Source: Epiperipatus broadwayi (Eukaryota > Onychophora > Udeonychophora > Euonychophora > Peripatidae). From it: a stretch of 64,000 nt of DNA. This document shows, piece by piece, positions 1 through 12,200 of this stretch. Made by a program: the position numbers and the translations under genes. The notes under the pieces are model-generated. The model made no database searches and was not told the origin of the DNA. It saw only the letters and a list, made by a program, of their open reading frames with translations. The first letter of the stretch is position 1; each line of letters begins with the position of its first letter. The stretch spans positions 22,586,900 to 22,650,899 of the forward strand of contig JAQFVV010012394.1 in the NCBI GenBank assembly GCA_028023455.1, read 5' to 3'.

Positions 1-2976
1 AAGGCAAATTACATAATCTTTAACAGCATCAGCCCAGACAATTTTTGGGTTCAACAACTGCTTCTCGAGAGAATCCTTAAATTATATACGGTATATTTTA
101 CTGTATTGTATTAATAACATTTAAAAAATTAAGTTTCTGTCTATTATTTGAAAACTATTTCTTCAATTTATTTATTTATTATATATATTTGCTAATTATT
201 CAAATTTGCATCCATTTGTTTGTCTGCAAATTGAAGTGGTTTCATTCTATTGTGGACAGCACTTATCATACCATTAACACCTTTTTATACACTTTAGCAA
301 TACTTTTATTTGTATTAAACTAACAGTTTCGACTGACCTGCAGTCATCATGAGAGCTACAATATTCACTTTCGGTGAAGCTCATCATAATCATAGGTCTG
401 GTGAACTTCCCCAAAAGTGCATTCAGCTTTAGGTCATAAAATAGAAAAAAATTACATTATGCAGATGAAAAAACGTATGCAAATTTTAATTACAAATATA
501 AATGAAAGGAAAAATCAATATTTGCTGTTGTTTATATAAATGTTATCTTTACATATATATAAAATAAATATAGTTACAATCATGGTATAGTAGTGATGGT
601 ATGATTTCAGTTTGTAATTCTAGTTTTTAATTAATTGTTGCGTAGCTATATAAAACCTTCTTAAAACTTTCAATATTTACAACTACATGAAATTTTTTTA
701 GTTATTATTACATATATTTTATAAAATATCACTATTTTTTATAAGTGAGAACTTAATTAAAACATAAATTTTAAATAAGTAGTAAATAAAAAATAACAAG
801 CAAACAAGTAATTGGTTAAAAAATTACTTCATAATTAAAAATAATGTGGCAATTGGAAAAATTTTGAAAAAAATGTTTAATTCTGTCAAATATTTCTATT
901 AAAAATGTTATAAGATTTTTTTTTTTTTAAGTTATTTGTTAAGAACAGTCAATCATTTTTTTTTTTAGAAATACAAAAATTTCTTGTAATAGTTTGAAAA
1001 TAGATAATAAAAATGAGTTGCAACTATATCTTGCATAAACAAATACATAATAATAATAAATTTTCTTCTACATAAAAGTGCAACTAGGGCTTAATAGGAT
1101 AAGAATGACATTTCTTTTTGTATAAATACTTTGACCTATATTTAAATGAAAGTATGTGATTAATGTATTTATTTTAATAAACAATATTTATTTATTTAGA
1201 AAATAAATAAATAATTTATCTAATATTTATTTATAGATTTTATTCTTAATACATTAAAATTGATACCTCGAGAAAATAATGTATTAGCACACCTTAGAAA
1301 TTATAAATTGTGAAAACCAATTTCGAGATTTCATATTTTTTAACAATGCCAGAAATTTTTCAATATATTTAACCCATTAAAAGTTGTTGGAAATACTTAA
1401 ATACATAGTAAATTTAACTTGTTTATTTTCAAGTGTAGATTTAATTGACGCATCTATAAATTGTATATATTTTTTTAGATAAAGCATAACATTATAATAA
1501 TTCTGTAGAAAAATAATCGATTTCAGAACATTCTTGTTTAAATACTTTACCTAGAATTATTTTTTGTAAACAGATTCATAGCAAATCCTTTTTAATAAAT
1601 AGCAAATACAATTTTACTTTTCATTTATCAATGAATGAATGGGTATCGATAAATAAAAAGTTAAATTATATTTGCAAGTTTATCAAAAATGATTTGTTAT
1701 GAGTCTTTTTACAAATAATAATTCACAGTAACATATTTGAACGAGAATGTTCTGAGACTGTTTATTTTCCTACAGGTTACACATTTAAGCAGTGGTAAAA
1801 AATTATTTACATGATGAAATTAGTACTAATTCTGTAATACAATGATATTATTTAGATATATCATAAATAATTAAAAGCTCATAAAACAATATATAGGCAT
1901 TTAAGTTTTCATAATTTATGTAAGTTTACTAATGCATTCATTTGAATCTTAAAATGGTATCATGGATTATGATTATCAATTATTACATGATAGTAGGTCA
2001 ACATTTTGAGATATGTAGTGAACCATAAATTGCCAATAGCCGCTGGTTTCTAAATGCAAATCACAAGATAATAATCAAATCTTAAATATACCATAGATTC
2101 CCCAATCTGTTGCTAAAGCAACCCCATCTTTTGCCTATAGAAGTTGTCATATCAAAAGATTATACATTCTATTATTTATTTAAGCTTTGGCCATTATCAT
2201 GAAATATATATCTCTATATATCGCTTACTGTTACTTAGTGGAAATTTTCATATAGGATAAAAACAATTTTTAATTAGAATTACCACATAAAAAAAGACAT
2301 TAATTTGATCCTTTTCTTTACTATGACGTTTGGAAATGCTATAATACTATGTATTTTGTTAAAAAGTTTTACGATCATCAAAAACAAGAAAGCAAAGAAA
2401 AACATGCATAAGGTAATTCTAGATTAAAATAGTTATTTTACATGGAATTTCCTGTAAATAATCTTAAGCAATCATATATACAAAACATTATAATTACACT
2501 AATAATAGCATAATATTATTATGATCTTATAACAGATATATCTTGCCAAAATAGGCATTATTTATTAAACGTTTAAAAAAAAATCTTCATATTTAAAAAT
2601 ATGACAAGTTAGATATAATTAGTATATAAATTTTTTTGTCAACAATTGAATTGAATTGTTCTGCTTGAAATGAATTGTTTTGAAAGACTTGCCTCAGAAA
2701 CTGATTTATTGGCTCTTAAATTATCATTGCTTATAATTTCACGTTTGATGATATCCAATTTAAATCTTAATTCTAATTGGTCTATGGAGAATGATTTTTA
2801 ATATTCCCAATTATAAATTAGAATATATAAAAAAAAGCCTACAAATTATTACATAAAAAAGTTTCATCGCAACACATCAGCGTATTATTAATTATAAATA
2901 AGAAAATTCTAAACAAGTGAGCATTTAATTCAAGTTTCATATATTAAACATAAAGCAATTTACAATAGTAACTTAC
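1..2976. other. UBA6 intron, AT-rich
   Basis: This stretch lies past the donor at 2976 on the minus strand and has no supported gene. It is very AT-rich with many short homopolymer runs. Near 325-365 is a motif (GACTGACCTGCAGTC on the plus strand) related to the loop of the foldback elements described at 32633 and 58764. That suggests an old relic of the same family. I see nothing else. Confidence 0.6.
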
Positions 2977-3086
2977 AAACTTCACAGTAACAGGAATTTT
3001 AATTTGGGTTGCAATTCCTCCACCTTCATATGGCAAAAATTCTGGACCAGATGTATCTCCAATAGAGAAAGCAAATGGTGATAACA
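2977..3086 (-). CDS. UBA6: UBA6 exon (end of FCCH domain)
   Basis: This internal exon of 110 nt follows a TTTTGCAG acceptor and ends AAGTTT before GTAAGT, a near-consensus donor. Its first two bases complete the valine codon split with the previous exon. It then encodes LSPFAFSIGDTSGPEF, followed by GGGIATQIKIPVTVKF. The SPF-FSIGDT and GGIA-QVK-P motifs are specific to UBA6; UBA1 has GPYTFSICDTS and GGIVSQVKVPK at the same place. It ends in phase 0. The following exon is not visible between 1 and 2976, so the intron runs off the window. The intron before it is 22.7 kb long and contains the LTR composite, two RTE/LINE relics and the Penelope-like element. Confidence 0.93.
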
Positions 3087-3169
3087 CTGCAAAATACATT
3101 ATCCAATGCAAAATTAATATATCATTTAATGCTTTTTTTTACTCATTTTTAATAATGCTGAAAATTTTA

Positions 3170-3256
3170 TTTATTCTTTGTTAAAACTTTCATAGCTTCA
3201 AGTGACTAGCAGTCTTCAATAGAAAATATTATAAACGAATAAATAAAATTTATGCC
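3170..3256. repeat. Short foldback element
   Basis: Inverted arms AAATTTTATTTATTC (read as its reverse complement at the right end, GAATAAATAAAATTT) enclose a loop with GTGACTAGCAGTCTTC. The loop motif, GAAGACTGCTAGTCAC on the other strand, recurs in the foldbacks at 32633-32790 and 58764-58965. No transposase is present. Boundaries are approximate. Confidence 0.45.
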
Positions 3257-3389
3257 ATTGTAAAAAGTGAAAAAAACTAAAATTAATCTATGGTTGAAAC
3301 AAAATTGTATTACATTTTTAGTTTTAATGTGATAAAAATATATTATATATATGTAAACTTACTATTTTGCTTCTTACAATATATGAAAT

Positions 3390-3478
3390 CCAAACTCTCC
3401 ATATACTAATGCTACCAAGTGCAAGATTTGATTATGAAGACTTGCACCTGGCGGCCTACTGTGTGGAGAGTTTGGTAA
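3390..3478 (+). repeat. Degenerate hairpin retroposon fragment
   Basis: Left arm AAACTCTCCATATACTAATG and right arm CCTACTGTGTGGAGAGTTT form an imperfect hairpin. It matches the arms of the elements at 7343-7489 and 26999-27277. It is shorter and more decayed than those, and no target-site duplication was recognised. Confidence 0.45.
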
Positions 3479-5075
3479 GAGATGGGAGTAAAAAAAATTG
3501 GAAATATATTAAAAGAAGGAATGTAGGGAAGAGAGAAATAGTATTACCAGATGATGAAGAAAAAGAGTGTAGCTCTAAAGAAGAATTAGAGACAATCTTA
3601 AATAAGTATGTAATGGAGATAGAAAAGATTAAATGTGAAAGACAGTGATAACAAACATAAAAGCATATAATAATGGGAAATATTAGGTTTACAGAAAATG
3701 AATTGAATGAGGCAGGGAAGAAATTAATAAGTGGAAAGGCAAGAGGTTTAGATAGGTGGGCAGCAGAGATGGTGATGAATTTAGGAAATAGGACAAAGGG
3801 CGAGAATTTCCAGATAGCTGAAATAATATAAAAGTAAAGCTACTATTTATAGGAAAGAGTAAGGATCATAGAAAGTTAAACAATTATAGACCGATAGCAA
3901 TAACATCAGAGTTCTATAAAGTTTTTACATATGTGGTGGCTGGAAGGGAGGCAAAATGGATGGAAGAAAATAATATAGTGAGAGAAATGCAAGGAGATTT
4001 TCGATTAGATAGGCGTATAGGAGAAAGTTTTTATTTGTACTCACACAACTTATAGATATGAGTAGGAATACAGGTAGACAGTTAATTATGATCGTTATAG
4101 ATATAGAGAAGAAATATGATAGAGTCAATGCAATTAAATTTTGGTTAAGTTTAATAAATTTGGAAATTAATGGGGCTTTAGTGGATCTTATTAAGAGATT
4201 GTATAAAAATAATTACTATATGTATCAATTAGGAAATATAATATCAAAGTTAAAACTGTTTGGTGGAACTAAGGCAAGGATGTCCTATGGCACCTAATTT
4301 TTGTTATATTTGAGAGAAATAAAGAGAGCAATAAAAAAACTAGGAAGAGGGGTAGAGATACCATTAATAGATGGGAAGATATATATTATCAGATTTTTTA
4401 TTTGATGATATGTTCTTATGCACAAAAAGTAGGGATGATGTGGAAGTTATGGTGATGATGTGCGGAAGGTAGGTAAAGCGATGGGATAAATTTAGTGAAG
4501 TAAATTCAAAAGTAATGATGATAAATGCTGGGGAAAGAGAAAAAATTTTATTGGGGGATATAAAGTTAAATATGTAATTAGATATAATTATTTGGGAATC
4601 ATCTTAAGTAATCAGAGAAATTGCTTGGACGAATGGGAACAAAAATTGTTACATGAAGCGAAGAAAAGAAAGGGACTGATAAAGAAATTAATAGTATTTT
4701 CATATAATAAATATGATGTAGCTGAAATTGTATGGGAGTAACAGTAGCAGGTTTAACTTATGGTAATGATGCATTATGTCTTAGTAAAGGGATGTTAGAT
4801 TACTTAGAAAATGTACAAAGAGAAGAGGGAAGACATGCATTAGATGCAGATGGGTGGTCGGCAAAGGAGGCAATTCAAGGAGAAATGGCATGGTCAAGTT
4901 TTTATGAGATACAACAAGTAAAATGAAAATGTTTAATAGATTGCAATTTACGGATGGTGTGAGATAGTATGGATAGTTGAAGGATGCTAGAAAATCTAAG
5001 TTCAAACGCCTATATTTACAATTAAGCTCCAGGTATATGAAGAATGAATGCCTGTATTTCAAATATTTAAACATT
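3478..5075 (+). mobile_element. Decayed non-LTR retrotransposon (LINE), RT part
   Basis: Broken reading frames on the plus strand carry RT features in order. They are a linker rich in K/E (3480-3640), GKARGLDRW (RT motif 1-like, near 3735), IDIEKKYDRV (motif with the first catalytic Asp, near 4095), GGTKARMSYG for the GxRQGxP region (4261-4295), FLFDDMFLC in place of the FADD box (near 4400), YLGIIL (near 4590), and a C-terminal WSAKEAIQGEMAWSSF segment (4852-4905). Several frameshifts and stops separate them, so it is dead. The motifs place it with CR1/I-superfamily-like LINEs, and I associate the GEM-WSSF tail with elements seen in chelicerates (recall only). The tandem tails at 30987-32488 appear to be the same family. 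The 5' end is truncated at about 3478 next to the hairpin fragment. Confidence 0.7.
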
Positions 5076-5560
5076 AAACCTGCATCCTGCCCATCCCTCT
5101 TCTATGGATTTAAATGGATAAGGTCTTATACATGAGGGGTCAGAGTGACTTGTGGTCAACATGGGCATGGCAATAATATTGGCATCAACATGGGATTTGG
5201 GCTTTCCATCATCAAATTTTCAATGGTATGGATGGTGAAGAGTTAGAAGTTGGAGTGGATTCAAACCTGTCCATTAAAGTATGAAGATTTGCTATCTTAA
5301 TATAAACTGAGCACTGATTATATATATGTGTGGGAGATGATAATCTGGACAAACTAATGAGTGCTGGTTTAGCACAAAATACATATATTGATGATTATTT
5401 ATCTTTACTACATGTGTGGGGTCATGTGTATCAGTGGTATGAGATAGTATGGATAATTGAAGGGTGCTTGAAAGACTGATTTCAAATAGTCTACCTTTAC
5501 AATTAAGCTCCAAATATATGTTGAATGCCTGTATTTCAAATATTTATAAATAAGTTGTAA
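4945..5560 (+). repeat. Directly repeated LINE 3' tail with a spacer
   Basis: The segment 4955-5070 (from GGTGTGAGATAGTATGGATA to the ATTTCAAATATTTAAA end) recurs at 5431-5550 with moderate divergence. The two are in the same orientation about 480 bp apart. The spacer 5080-5430 has no coding signal and is GC-richer than its flanks. The second copy is likely a partial duplication or a second insertion of the same LINE end. Confidence 0.55.
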
Positions 5561-7329
5561 AATCTATTTATAGTAACATGTTTTATATTATTCCAAACAT
5601 AATCATTTTCAACTGTAATGTTTATGGTAATTAATATTTTCTAGATGCATGCACTCTAAATATTTTTATATTAGCAATTTATTGATTTAGAACATTGTTT
5701 TCCCTTTAATAAAAGTTAATGATTTTATTTTCTTGTCATTTTGTGTGTGTGTAAAATATTAATAAAATTACAATTTAGTTCAAAATTTCAACTAAATTCA
5801 TAATCTTCAAACAATGAAGATATTTGTTTTTATATAATTATTTCATACAAAATTTTGTGTTCATTATGGAGGTTTTTTGAGAGTACATTTCAATTTTCCA
5901 ATATACAATTATCTGAAGCAGAGCAGACAATTAACACATAACATTAATTTACTACTCTTTGTATATTTTTTCTTTTCTATCATTTAATAGTCTGTTTAGT
6001 TTTGGCCCTATGTTTCTTCTAAATTATTCCAAGTATATATGATTTGTTTTGATTGTTGCAATCTGCTTTATGTGGGATAGATATATTTTTTTAAATTTTT
6101 TTAATTATAATACTTCCAATGTTTTTAATTTCTTAACTTACAAAAATTGCACCAATATCTTTTCTTCATCTCACCAATTTTAAAAAACAAAGAATATGTA
6201 TATAGAATAATAAACCTCTTTTTAGCAAATAGGATTTTATATACATTTCACAACTTAATTTTCTTCTACAGTTAAAATCATGTCCTAATATTTTAGTTAT
6301 CTGCTGCTACTTTCTCTTTTTACATGCCAATCAAAATTATCTAAATGAGTTTTATCTAGCAAATTTATTTATAGGCTCATTACTCATATGAATATAAGCC
6401 TTGAAGATACTTTAATATCTTTATTGTTCTTTTTTTTTTGTCTGAAATTAGGATGGGCATGGCAGGCAATGACGATGACCAATCTTTTCTAATTTTTTAC
6501 TTCTCGTACGTCTCAATTCATCAATAATCTTATGATAGAAACTGTACTTGTGGTAACACTGAATTTGTTGAGGAATATGTTTATTTTGGAGTATCAATGG
6601 ATTCATGTTTGTTTTAGAGAAATATCAATATCCTTTGTGGTTGTTTATATAGATTTAATTATTATAATTTTTTTTTTCTTATTGGGTTTCCTATTAGTGA
6701 TGAACAAATCTTACTATCAATATATTTTATCCTATGAAATTACAATATGGGGAGGGTCAACCTTTTTTTTTAGATAGAGATCTGGCATTAAAGATATATC
6801 AAAATGACCATGTATATTATCATTACTGTCAAGTCCATCTAATCCACTAAGAAATAGAGATTAGCTACAATTCCGCTATCTTGATCATACTTTACTTATT
6901 ATTTTAAACATGGTGACACATTTGTTTTATAAAGATGGCATGTATTCAGTAAGTTAATTTTATCTATATGCAATTGTACTAATAACATACACTGATTAAG
7001 ACTTATTAGTTCCTTTATCTCTAATACAGCTATGCAATTCTATTGCTAGGCACAAATGAATAGCCGATCTTACATAAATCTCATAACCAAAGACAGGGAA
7101 TACATCTCAGTTGTTACTTATTAGGTGCTTGGATTAGATCGTGTTAGTTTAAAACATTTGATTTCATCAATATCTGATGATGCATTGTTATTAATTCATT
7201 ATTCTTGATTTATTTTCTACATTTATTATTATTTCATGGATCATTTTCTTATAACAATTTTTACCACTATTTTCTGTATGTTTACATTATTTTCCACTTA
7301 CATTTATTTTTTCTATGGAAAGTCATAAC
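5561..7329. other. UBA6 intron, no gene seen
   Basis: AT-rich non-coding sequence. The 81-codon open frame at 6532-6777 is composed of F/I/V/L-rich codons from T-runs. It shows no domain, and I treat it as chance. Confidence 0.6.
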
Positions 7330-7342
7330 AATTATATAACTT

Positions 7343-7489
7343 AAACAAAGCGAAGCAAAACTCCATATAGTAGTGCCACCTGTGCTAAACAGAGTGATCA
7401 ATGGATGCACAGGTGGCACTACTATATGGAGTTTTGCTTTGCTTTGTTTATAAACAATTATGTGCTAGTATTGGAGATGTGATCATGTG
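7343..7489. mobile_element. Hairpin-headed short retroposon with perfect TSD
   Basis: A 147-bp insertion is flanked by a perfect 13-bp duplication, AATTATATAACTT, at 7330-7342 and 7490-7502. Its body begins with a near-perfect inverted repeat, with arms 7343-7385 and 7407-7449 (43 nt each, one mismatch) and a 21-nt loop. A non-palindromic 3' part with ATGTGCTAGT and ending GATCATGTG follows. The same body ends occur at 26999-27277, again with a perfect duplication. There is no coding capacity. The duplication length fits LINE-mediated retroposition, not a cut-and-paste MITE. Confidence 0.75.
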
Positions 7490-7502
7490 AATTATATAAC
7501 TT

Positions 7503-10159
7503 GTAATATACATACATATGTATGTGATATGTACATGGTATGCATATATTTAACTTCTTATAATAAATTATTATTTTAAAAAAATCTCTCAACAATTCTT
7601 ATATAAACTTTTATCTGTTTCAAGATTTATAAATTTTTTATCTTCTTTTTTACTGTCTCTTATTAACGTAGGACAATTTTTTTAATACCCTTTTACTTTC
7701 TTCATAATCTATTGACTTAGCGCAATTTCCTTTACATTTTTATGAAATATTTCCAACCTTTCATTTTATTATTATTTGCGCTTATTTATTAAAATGCTAA
7801 ATTGGTAAAAAATCAGGGTAAAGTACATTTATCCACATCTGTAATAGGTACTGATTTTCAACTGAATATGATGAACGAAAATAAAATGTTTGTTATACTG
7901 CATTAAAAGTTTATCTCCAAAATAAATTTTAACACAAAAACTACAAGAGTAGTGGTATAGTTGTTTTTGTGTCATTCACTTCATGACAAAAATATATTTT
8001 ACACCCACACACTTTTATTAAAAGAATTGAATGTTAAAAAAAAATCACTTTACCCATACACAATATTAATAGTACATAATGATTCTCAATTGGGTATAAC
8101 ATAAGCAAAATGTTTATAATTCTAGATTAAAAGTTTATCCTCAAATAAATGTCAATAGAAAACCAACATTTGTTATCTTACTTTCCATCATAACGACAAT
8201 CTTCTTCATAATTAAATAAATATAAATAATGAGTTTAATTTTTTTTTAATCAGTAACTTTTTTAAGAAATATTAACTAACATATTACATCTTGTTCAGTT
8301 AATACTGTATATGTAAGCAAATATATTTGTTTTGTTTTTTTAAATAATAATCTCTTTTAAAAGCAAACTTCACATCTAAAATATATTTAATTTGTTCAGT
8401 TAGTATTATAGATAAAATAATATTCATGTAAAAAAAAAATTAAAGCAATAAACTTATATTTTTCTTTAATTAATACGAAGCACTGGAACATTTTTTATGC
8501 ATTTCCTTTTTACCGATATAATTATTTGATTGATGTTTTTGAAATCCATAAAATTTCTTAATCCAAAAAAGCACAAGAACTAAAAGTTTCAGAATAATGG
8601 TATTCTACCTATATTATTTTTACTATACCTTTTTAAAAAAAAATTTCACTATCAACTATTACACTTCACTAAAGAAAATGAATAGTTAATGTATCATTTT
8701 TAGAACGAAATAGTTTTGATTTTCTGTCACAATCTGTTTATTAACATTTATATAAATTAATGTGTTATTTACTCTCTTTAGTAAAGCATAATTTATTAAA
8801 TCTTTTAAGGATATTATCTTTCTCATCTACATTATTTTGATATCATCCATGTTCTTCCATACAATTATTAAATTTATCTATATAAAAGGAATTGTTTTGT
8901 AATTATCTAAATTCAGTAAATTCTGAGATTTAAAATATTTTTATCATAACCCATACTGCAATAGCAATGACTTATCTATCGCATTCTCTTTTTAGGAACT
9001 ATTAGGTTCTACCTTGAATACTAATATTGACTTAAACCATAATAAAACTATTTTATGTAATAGATGATCTGGTAAAAATTTGACAATTCTTTTAAGTATG
9101 AAGTATCAAAAATTTATTGGCCGTTGATTCACCCCATATGATAATTTCTTTCAAATGCTGCACAATTTATAGCTGCAAAGTTCCTATAAAAATTACTAAA
9201 ATTTCAATTGCTCTAGATAATAAACATGCCAATTTAAAAGATGTAGGAATTAATTAATCAAATATAAAAATGACAAATATAGGTGCATTAAATGCAATAA
9301 GAATATTGAATATTAATTTTTCGAGAAATAAAGTCTAAGCTTTAATCACCTAGTTAAGACATCATTTCAAAGTACAAGAAATATGGAGGTAATCACATTC
9401 AGAATTACTCAAATAATAACCATGAGTAGTCAACATTTTATAGAATTCAATAAAATTGTTCCACTCTTTTTCATGCCATTATTAAATCTTTACAAAATAA
9501 AAATATGCATTTCTCAGTGCTTTATTGATAGTTTATACTGTTTCGATCAAGTAGCAGTCTTTTTCAGAACTAAAAAACAATCATATTATAATTAGTTATT
9601 ATATAAACATACAATAACCTTACCTAATACATTTAGTATATATAATTATTATGTATAACATCCCAAATATATATTATATACATTTTTAAATTCCTTCAAT
9701 AAAAATTAGATATATTTTTAAGCTAACTTAATAATAAAATATTTATATACAACAAATTAATTATTTATTCATATATGTTAAAATATATTATTAATTTTCT
9801 AAACATATTTTTTAAATTTAAACTTGTATTTTAAAAATCTTATACCTAATTATAAACTATGACTTTTAAAAAAATAATGATTTAAAATTTCCTCTAAACC
9901 TCTGTCTATATTTCTTTTTGGAAAAATTTTGTTCAATTTCAATTAATTACAAATTTAATTAATAGCAATTTGTTGTAAATGAATGTTTATAAATAATATA
10001 TAACAGCAAAAATTTAAGAAATATCTATTCTTCCATTATTATTAATTTTTTATTATATACTATACATATTATATAATATATCTCACTGAAAAGGTGATTG
10101 GTTTTCTCTCAAGCTTCCTGCAATGTCATCTTAAAATCAATGAATATGTTATGCAGTGA
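7503..10159. other. UBA6 intron, no gene seen
   Basis: AT-rich sequence with no recognised element. The 70-codon frame at 9383-9595 has no codon or domain signature and is treated as chance. Confidence 0.6.
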
Positions 10160-10460
10160 CACTTTAGCTATTCACTACAAAAATTTTTTAGCTGCTACAA
10201 TGACTGAATTATAACATGAAATGTGATAATGTGTTTTGAAATCACTTGAAAGTGTCGTGAGACTCACAGTTTCACCGCCGTACAGAGAATCATTTCAAAT
10301 GTTTCCATAGCAAGTTTTTTTCAATTTAAAATTAAATTTAATGATAGCATATTATTTCATGATTGATTAAGGTATGAAACCTTGTCACATTTCATGTTGT
10401 AATTCACTTTCCAGATAAACCAGTGACATAAAATTCTTGTGGTGAATAGCTAAACTACAC
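10160..10460. repeat. Foldback (MITE-like) element
   Basis: Long imperfect inverted arms are visible. TAGCTATTCAC near 10168 pairs with GTGAATAGCTA near 10442, and ACATGAAATGTGATAA near 10216 pairs with the reverse complement in TTGTCACATTTCATGT near 10383. There is no ORF. The arms are about 90 nt with scattered mismatches. Confidence 0.6.
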
Positions 10461-10683
10461 CACTACATAATATAAGCATTGATTCAGAGATGGCGCTGCA
10501 GGCAGTTAGGAAAAAAAACTAGTTACGTGGTACACACTGTTTACATCAGCATACATTTAAAATTCCTATACTTTTTATATATGCATATATTCATATCCAT
10601 ACAAATAAAATGTCCGTTAATTAAAAAATATTGCAATACCAATAAAAAAAATAAATATAATAGCGATTAACTATTATACACAG

Positions 10684-10966
10684 TCTTTCAATCCGCATAA
10701 GTACTTTCAGTTAATTACTTAACCCTCTTCAAATGCCATTAAATTCAAAAAATATAACGCAAGCAAATTTCATCAACTTAAATCTCAGGATTCCCGATTT
10801 TTAACATTAGTGGCTTGACTATTAATTATGTTCATTTTATTTCTATTTATGAAAATTACCGTCTTAATTTTTCTTTTATTGTAATTTCTCTCTTAATGAA
10901 GGATCTTAACATTTTCAAGATCAAATTTAAACATATATTCCTTTCATGATCCTTTGTGAATTACGA
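10684..10966 (-). mobile_element. Inverted 3' fragment of the Penelope-like element
   Basis: Read on the minus strand this segment repeats 11940-12190 of the neighbouring Penelope-like element with moderate divergence. It includes the stretch TTGATCTTGAAAATGTTAAG and the 3' untranslated part down to AACTGAAAGTACTT. It lies immediately 5' of the element body in opposite orientation. Penelope-like elements are known for partial terminal copies in direct or inverted orientation, so the two are probably one insertion complex. Confidence 0.7.
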
Positions 10967-10984
10967 TAGATTTTGCTGGTTCAT

Positions 10985-12200
10985 TTATATATCAGACATC
11001 TAAATATATTGGTAAGCTGTTACAAGAGATTTTAGGATTTAGGGAGAATACTGCTGCTTCATCTTTTGATTTTGTTGATAAAATTAAAAATATAGTGATT
11101 GATGAAAGTGATTTTATTGCTTCATTAGATGTGACAGAAATGTATGGTTCTACTGAAAAGGGAATTCCATAGAAATTATTGAACATGAAATAAAAAATAA
11201 AGGGGTTTGTAAATACGTTATAAAATTTATTATTTAAAAATTTTTGATAATAACATTATAAAATATCTAAAGGTTGGCCTATGGGTCTGCCAGTTGTTGC
11301 ACAAGTTTGCAATTTTGTTTTGTCTACATATAAGAATTAAGTATTTAGATTTATTTATTACAAGAGACAGTTGTATGTTAAGTTTTAAATTAATAATCAA
11401 ACCATTGCAAAAAAGGGATATAAATTGTAAATCAAAAATACCAATTATGCATAAGATGGCAAGTTTTAGATTTCATAATGAAAAATTATGTCATTACCAA
11501 AGTAATAAATTAAAAAATATTGAAATATTTGCAAAGGAATTGCTTGAAGTTGGTTACAAGATTGAACAGATTAATAATACTTTATAACAATTTAAAAAGA
11601 AGTATAATGATTTAAAGGGGTTGAAGATTGATAATAAAAAATGAATATCTACTCCATATATATCAAATGCTCAAGTGAAATTTTTTAAGTATATACATAA
11701 AGATGTGTTAAATGTTTCATTTTGTGTTACAAATAACATTAATAAGTTAGTGAATAATTCTAAAAGTGTCATACCCGTCAAACAAAAAAATAATGTTTTT
11801 ATCAAATTTTTTGTGGATGCATGTTATCATACATAGATGAATGGAGATGCAGTATAAAGAAAAAATTAAAGGAGCATCAATTGTTAAACAAGCATGTAAA
11901 AAGTACAAATAGTAATAAATTAATGACTGTTTCAGTTTACTTGGATCATGAAAGGACATGTAAATATAAGTTTAAGTTTGATCTTGAAAATGTTAAGATT
12001 CTACATGAAAAGAGAAATCACAATGAAAAAAAATTAAGGAAGCAATTTTCTTAAATAGAAATAAAATGAATATAATTAATAGACAAGCTGCTTAAGTTAA
12101 AATTCAGGGATCTGGGAATTTGAGATGATGATGTTTGCTTCCATTATATTGAAGACGTTTAAATAATTAACCGAAAGTACTTCTGGGAATTGTGATATTC
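10985..12200 (+). mobile_element. Decayed Penelope-like retroelement (RT plus GIY-YIG remnant)
   Basis: Broken frames on the plus strand read as a Penelope-like RT. SKYIGKLLQEILG and SSFDFVDKI (10995-11080) are followed by SDFIASLDVTEMYGS, the fingers/palm strand with the catalytic Asp (11110-11150). A degenerate GLPMGLP lies at 11280-11290. KIPIMHKMASFRFHNEK (about 11435-11490) and KELLEVGYKIEQINN (about 11540-11580) form the C-terminal RT/linker region. A degenerate GIY-YIG-like segment near 11805-12060 carries KEHQLLNKH, LDHERTCKYKF and LENVKILHEKRNHN. Several stops and the lost YADD box show that it is inactive. It is 5'-truncated; the 3' UTR runs to about 12190. Confidence 0.75.

Noticed and set aside
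6532-6777. Membrane-protein-like 81-codon ORF
   Set aside because: The F/I/V/L richness comes from T-rich intron sequence, with no homology signal and no conservation evidence.
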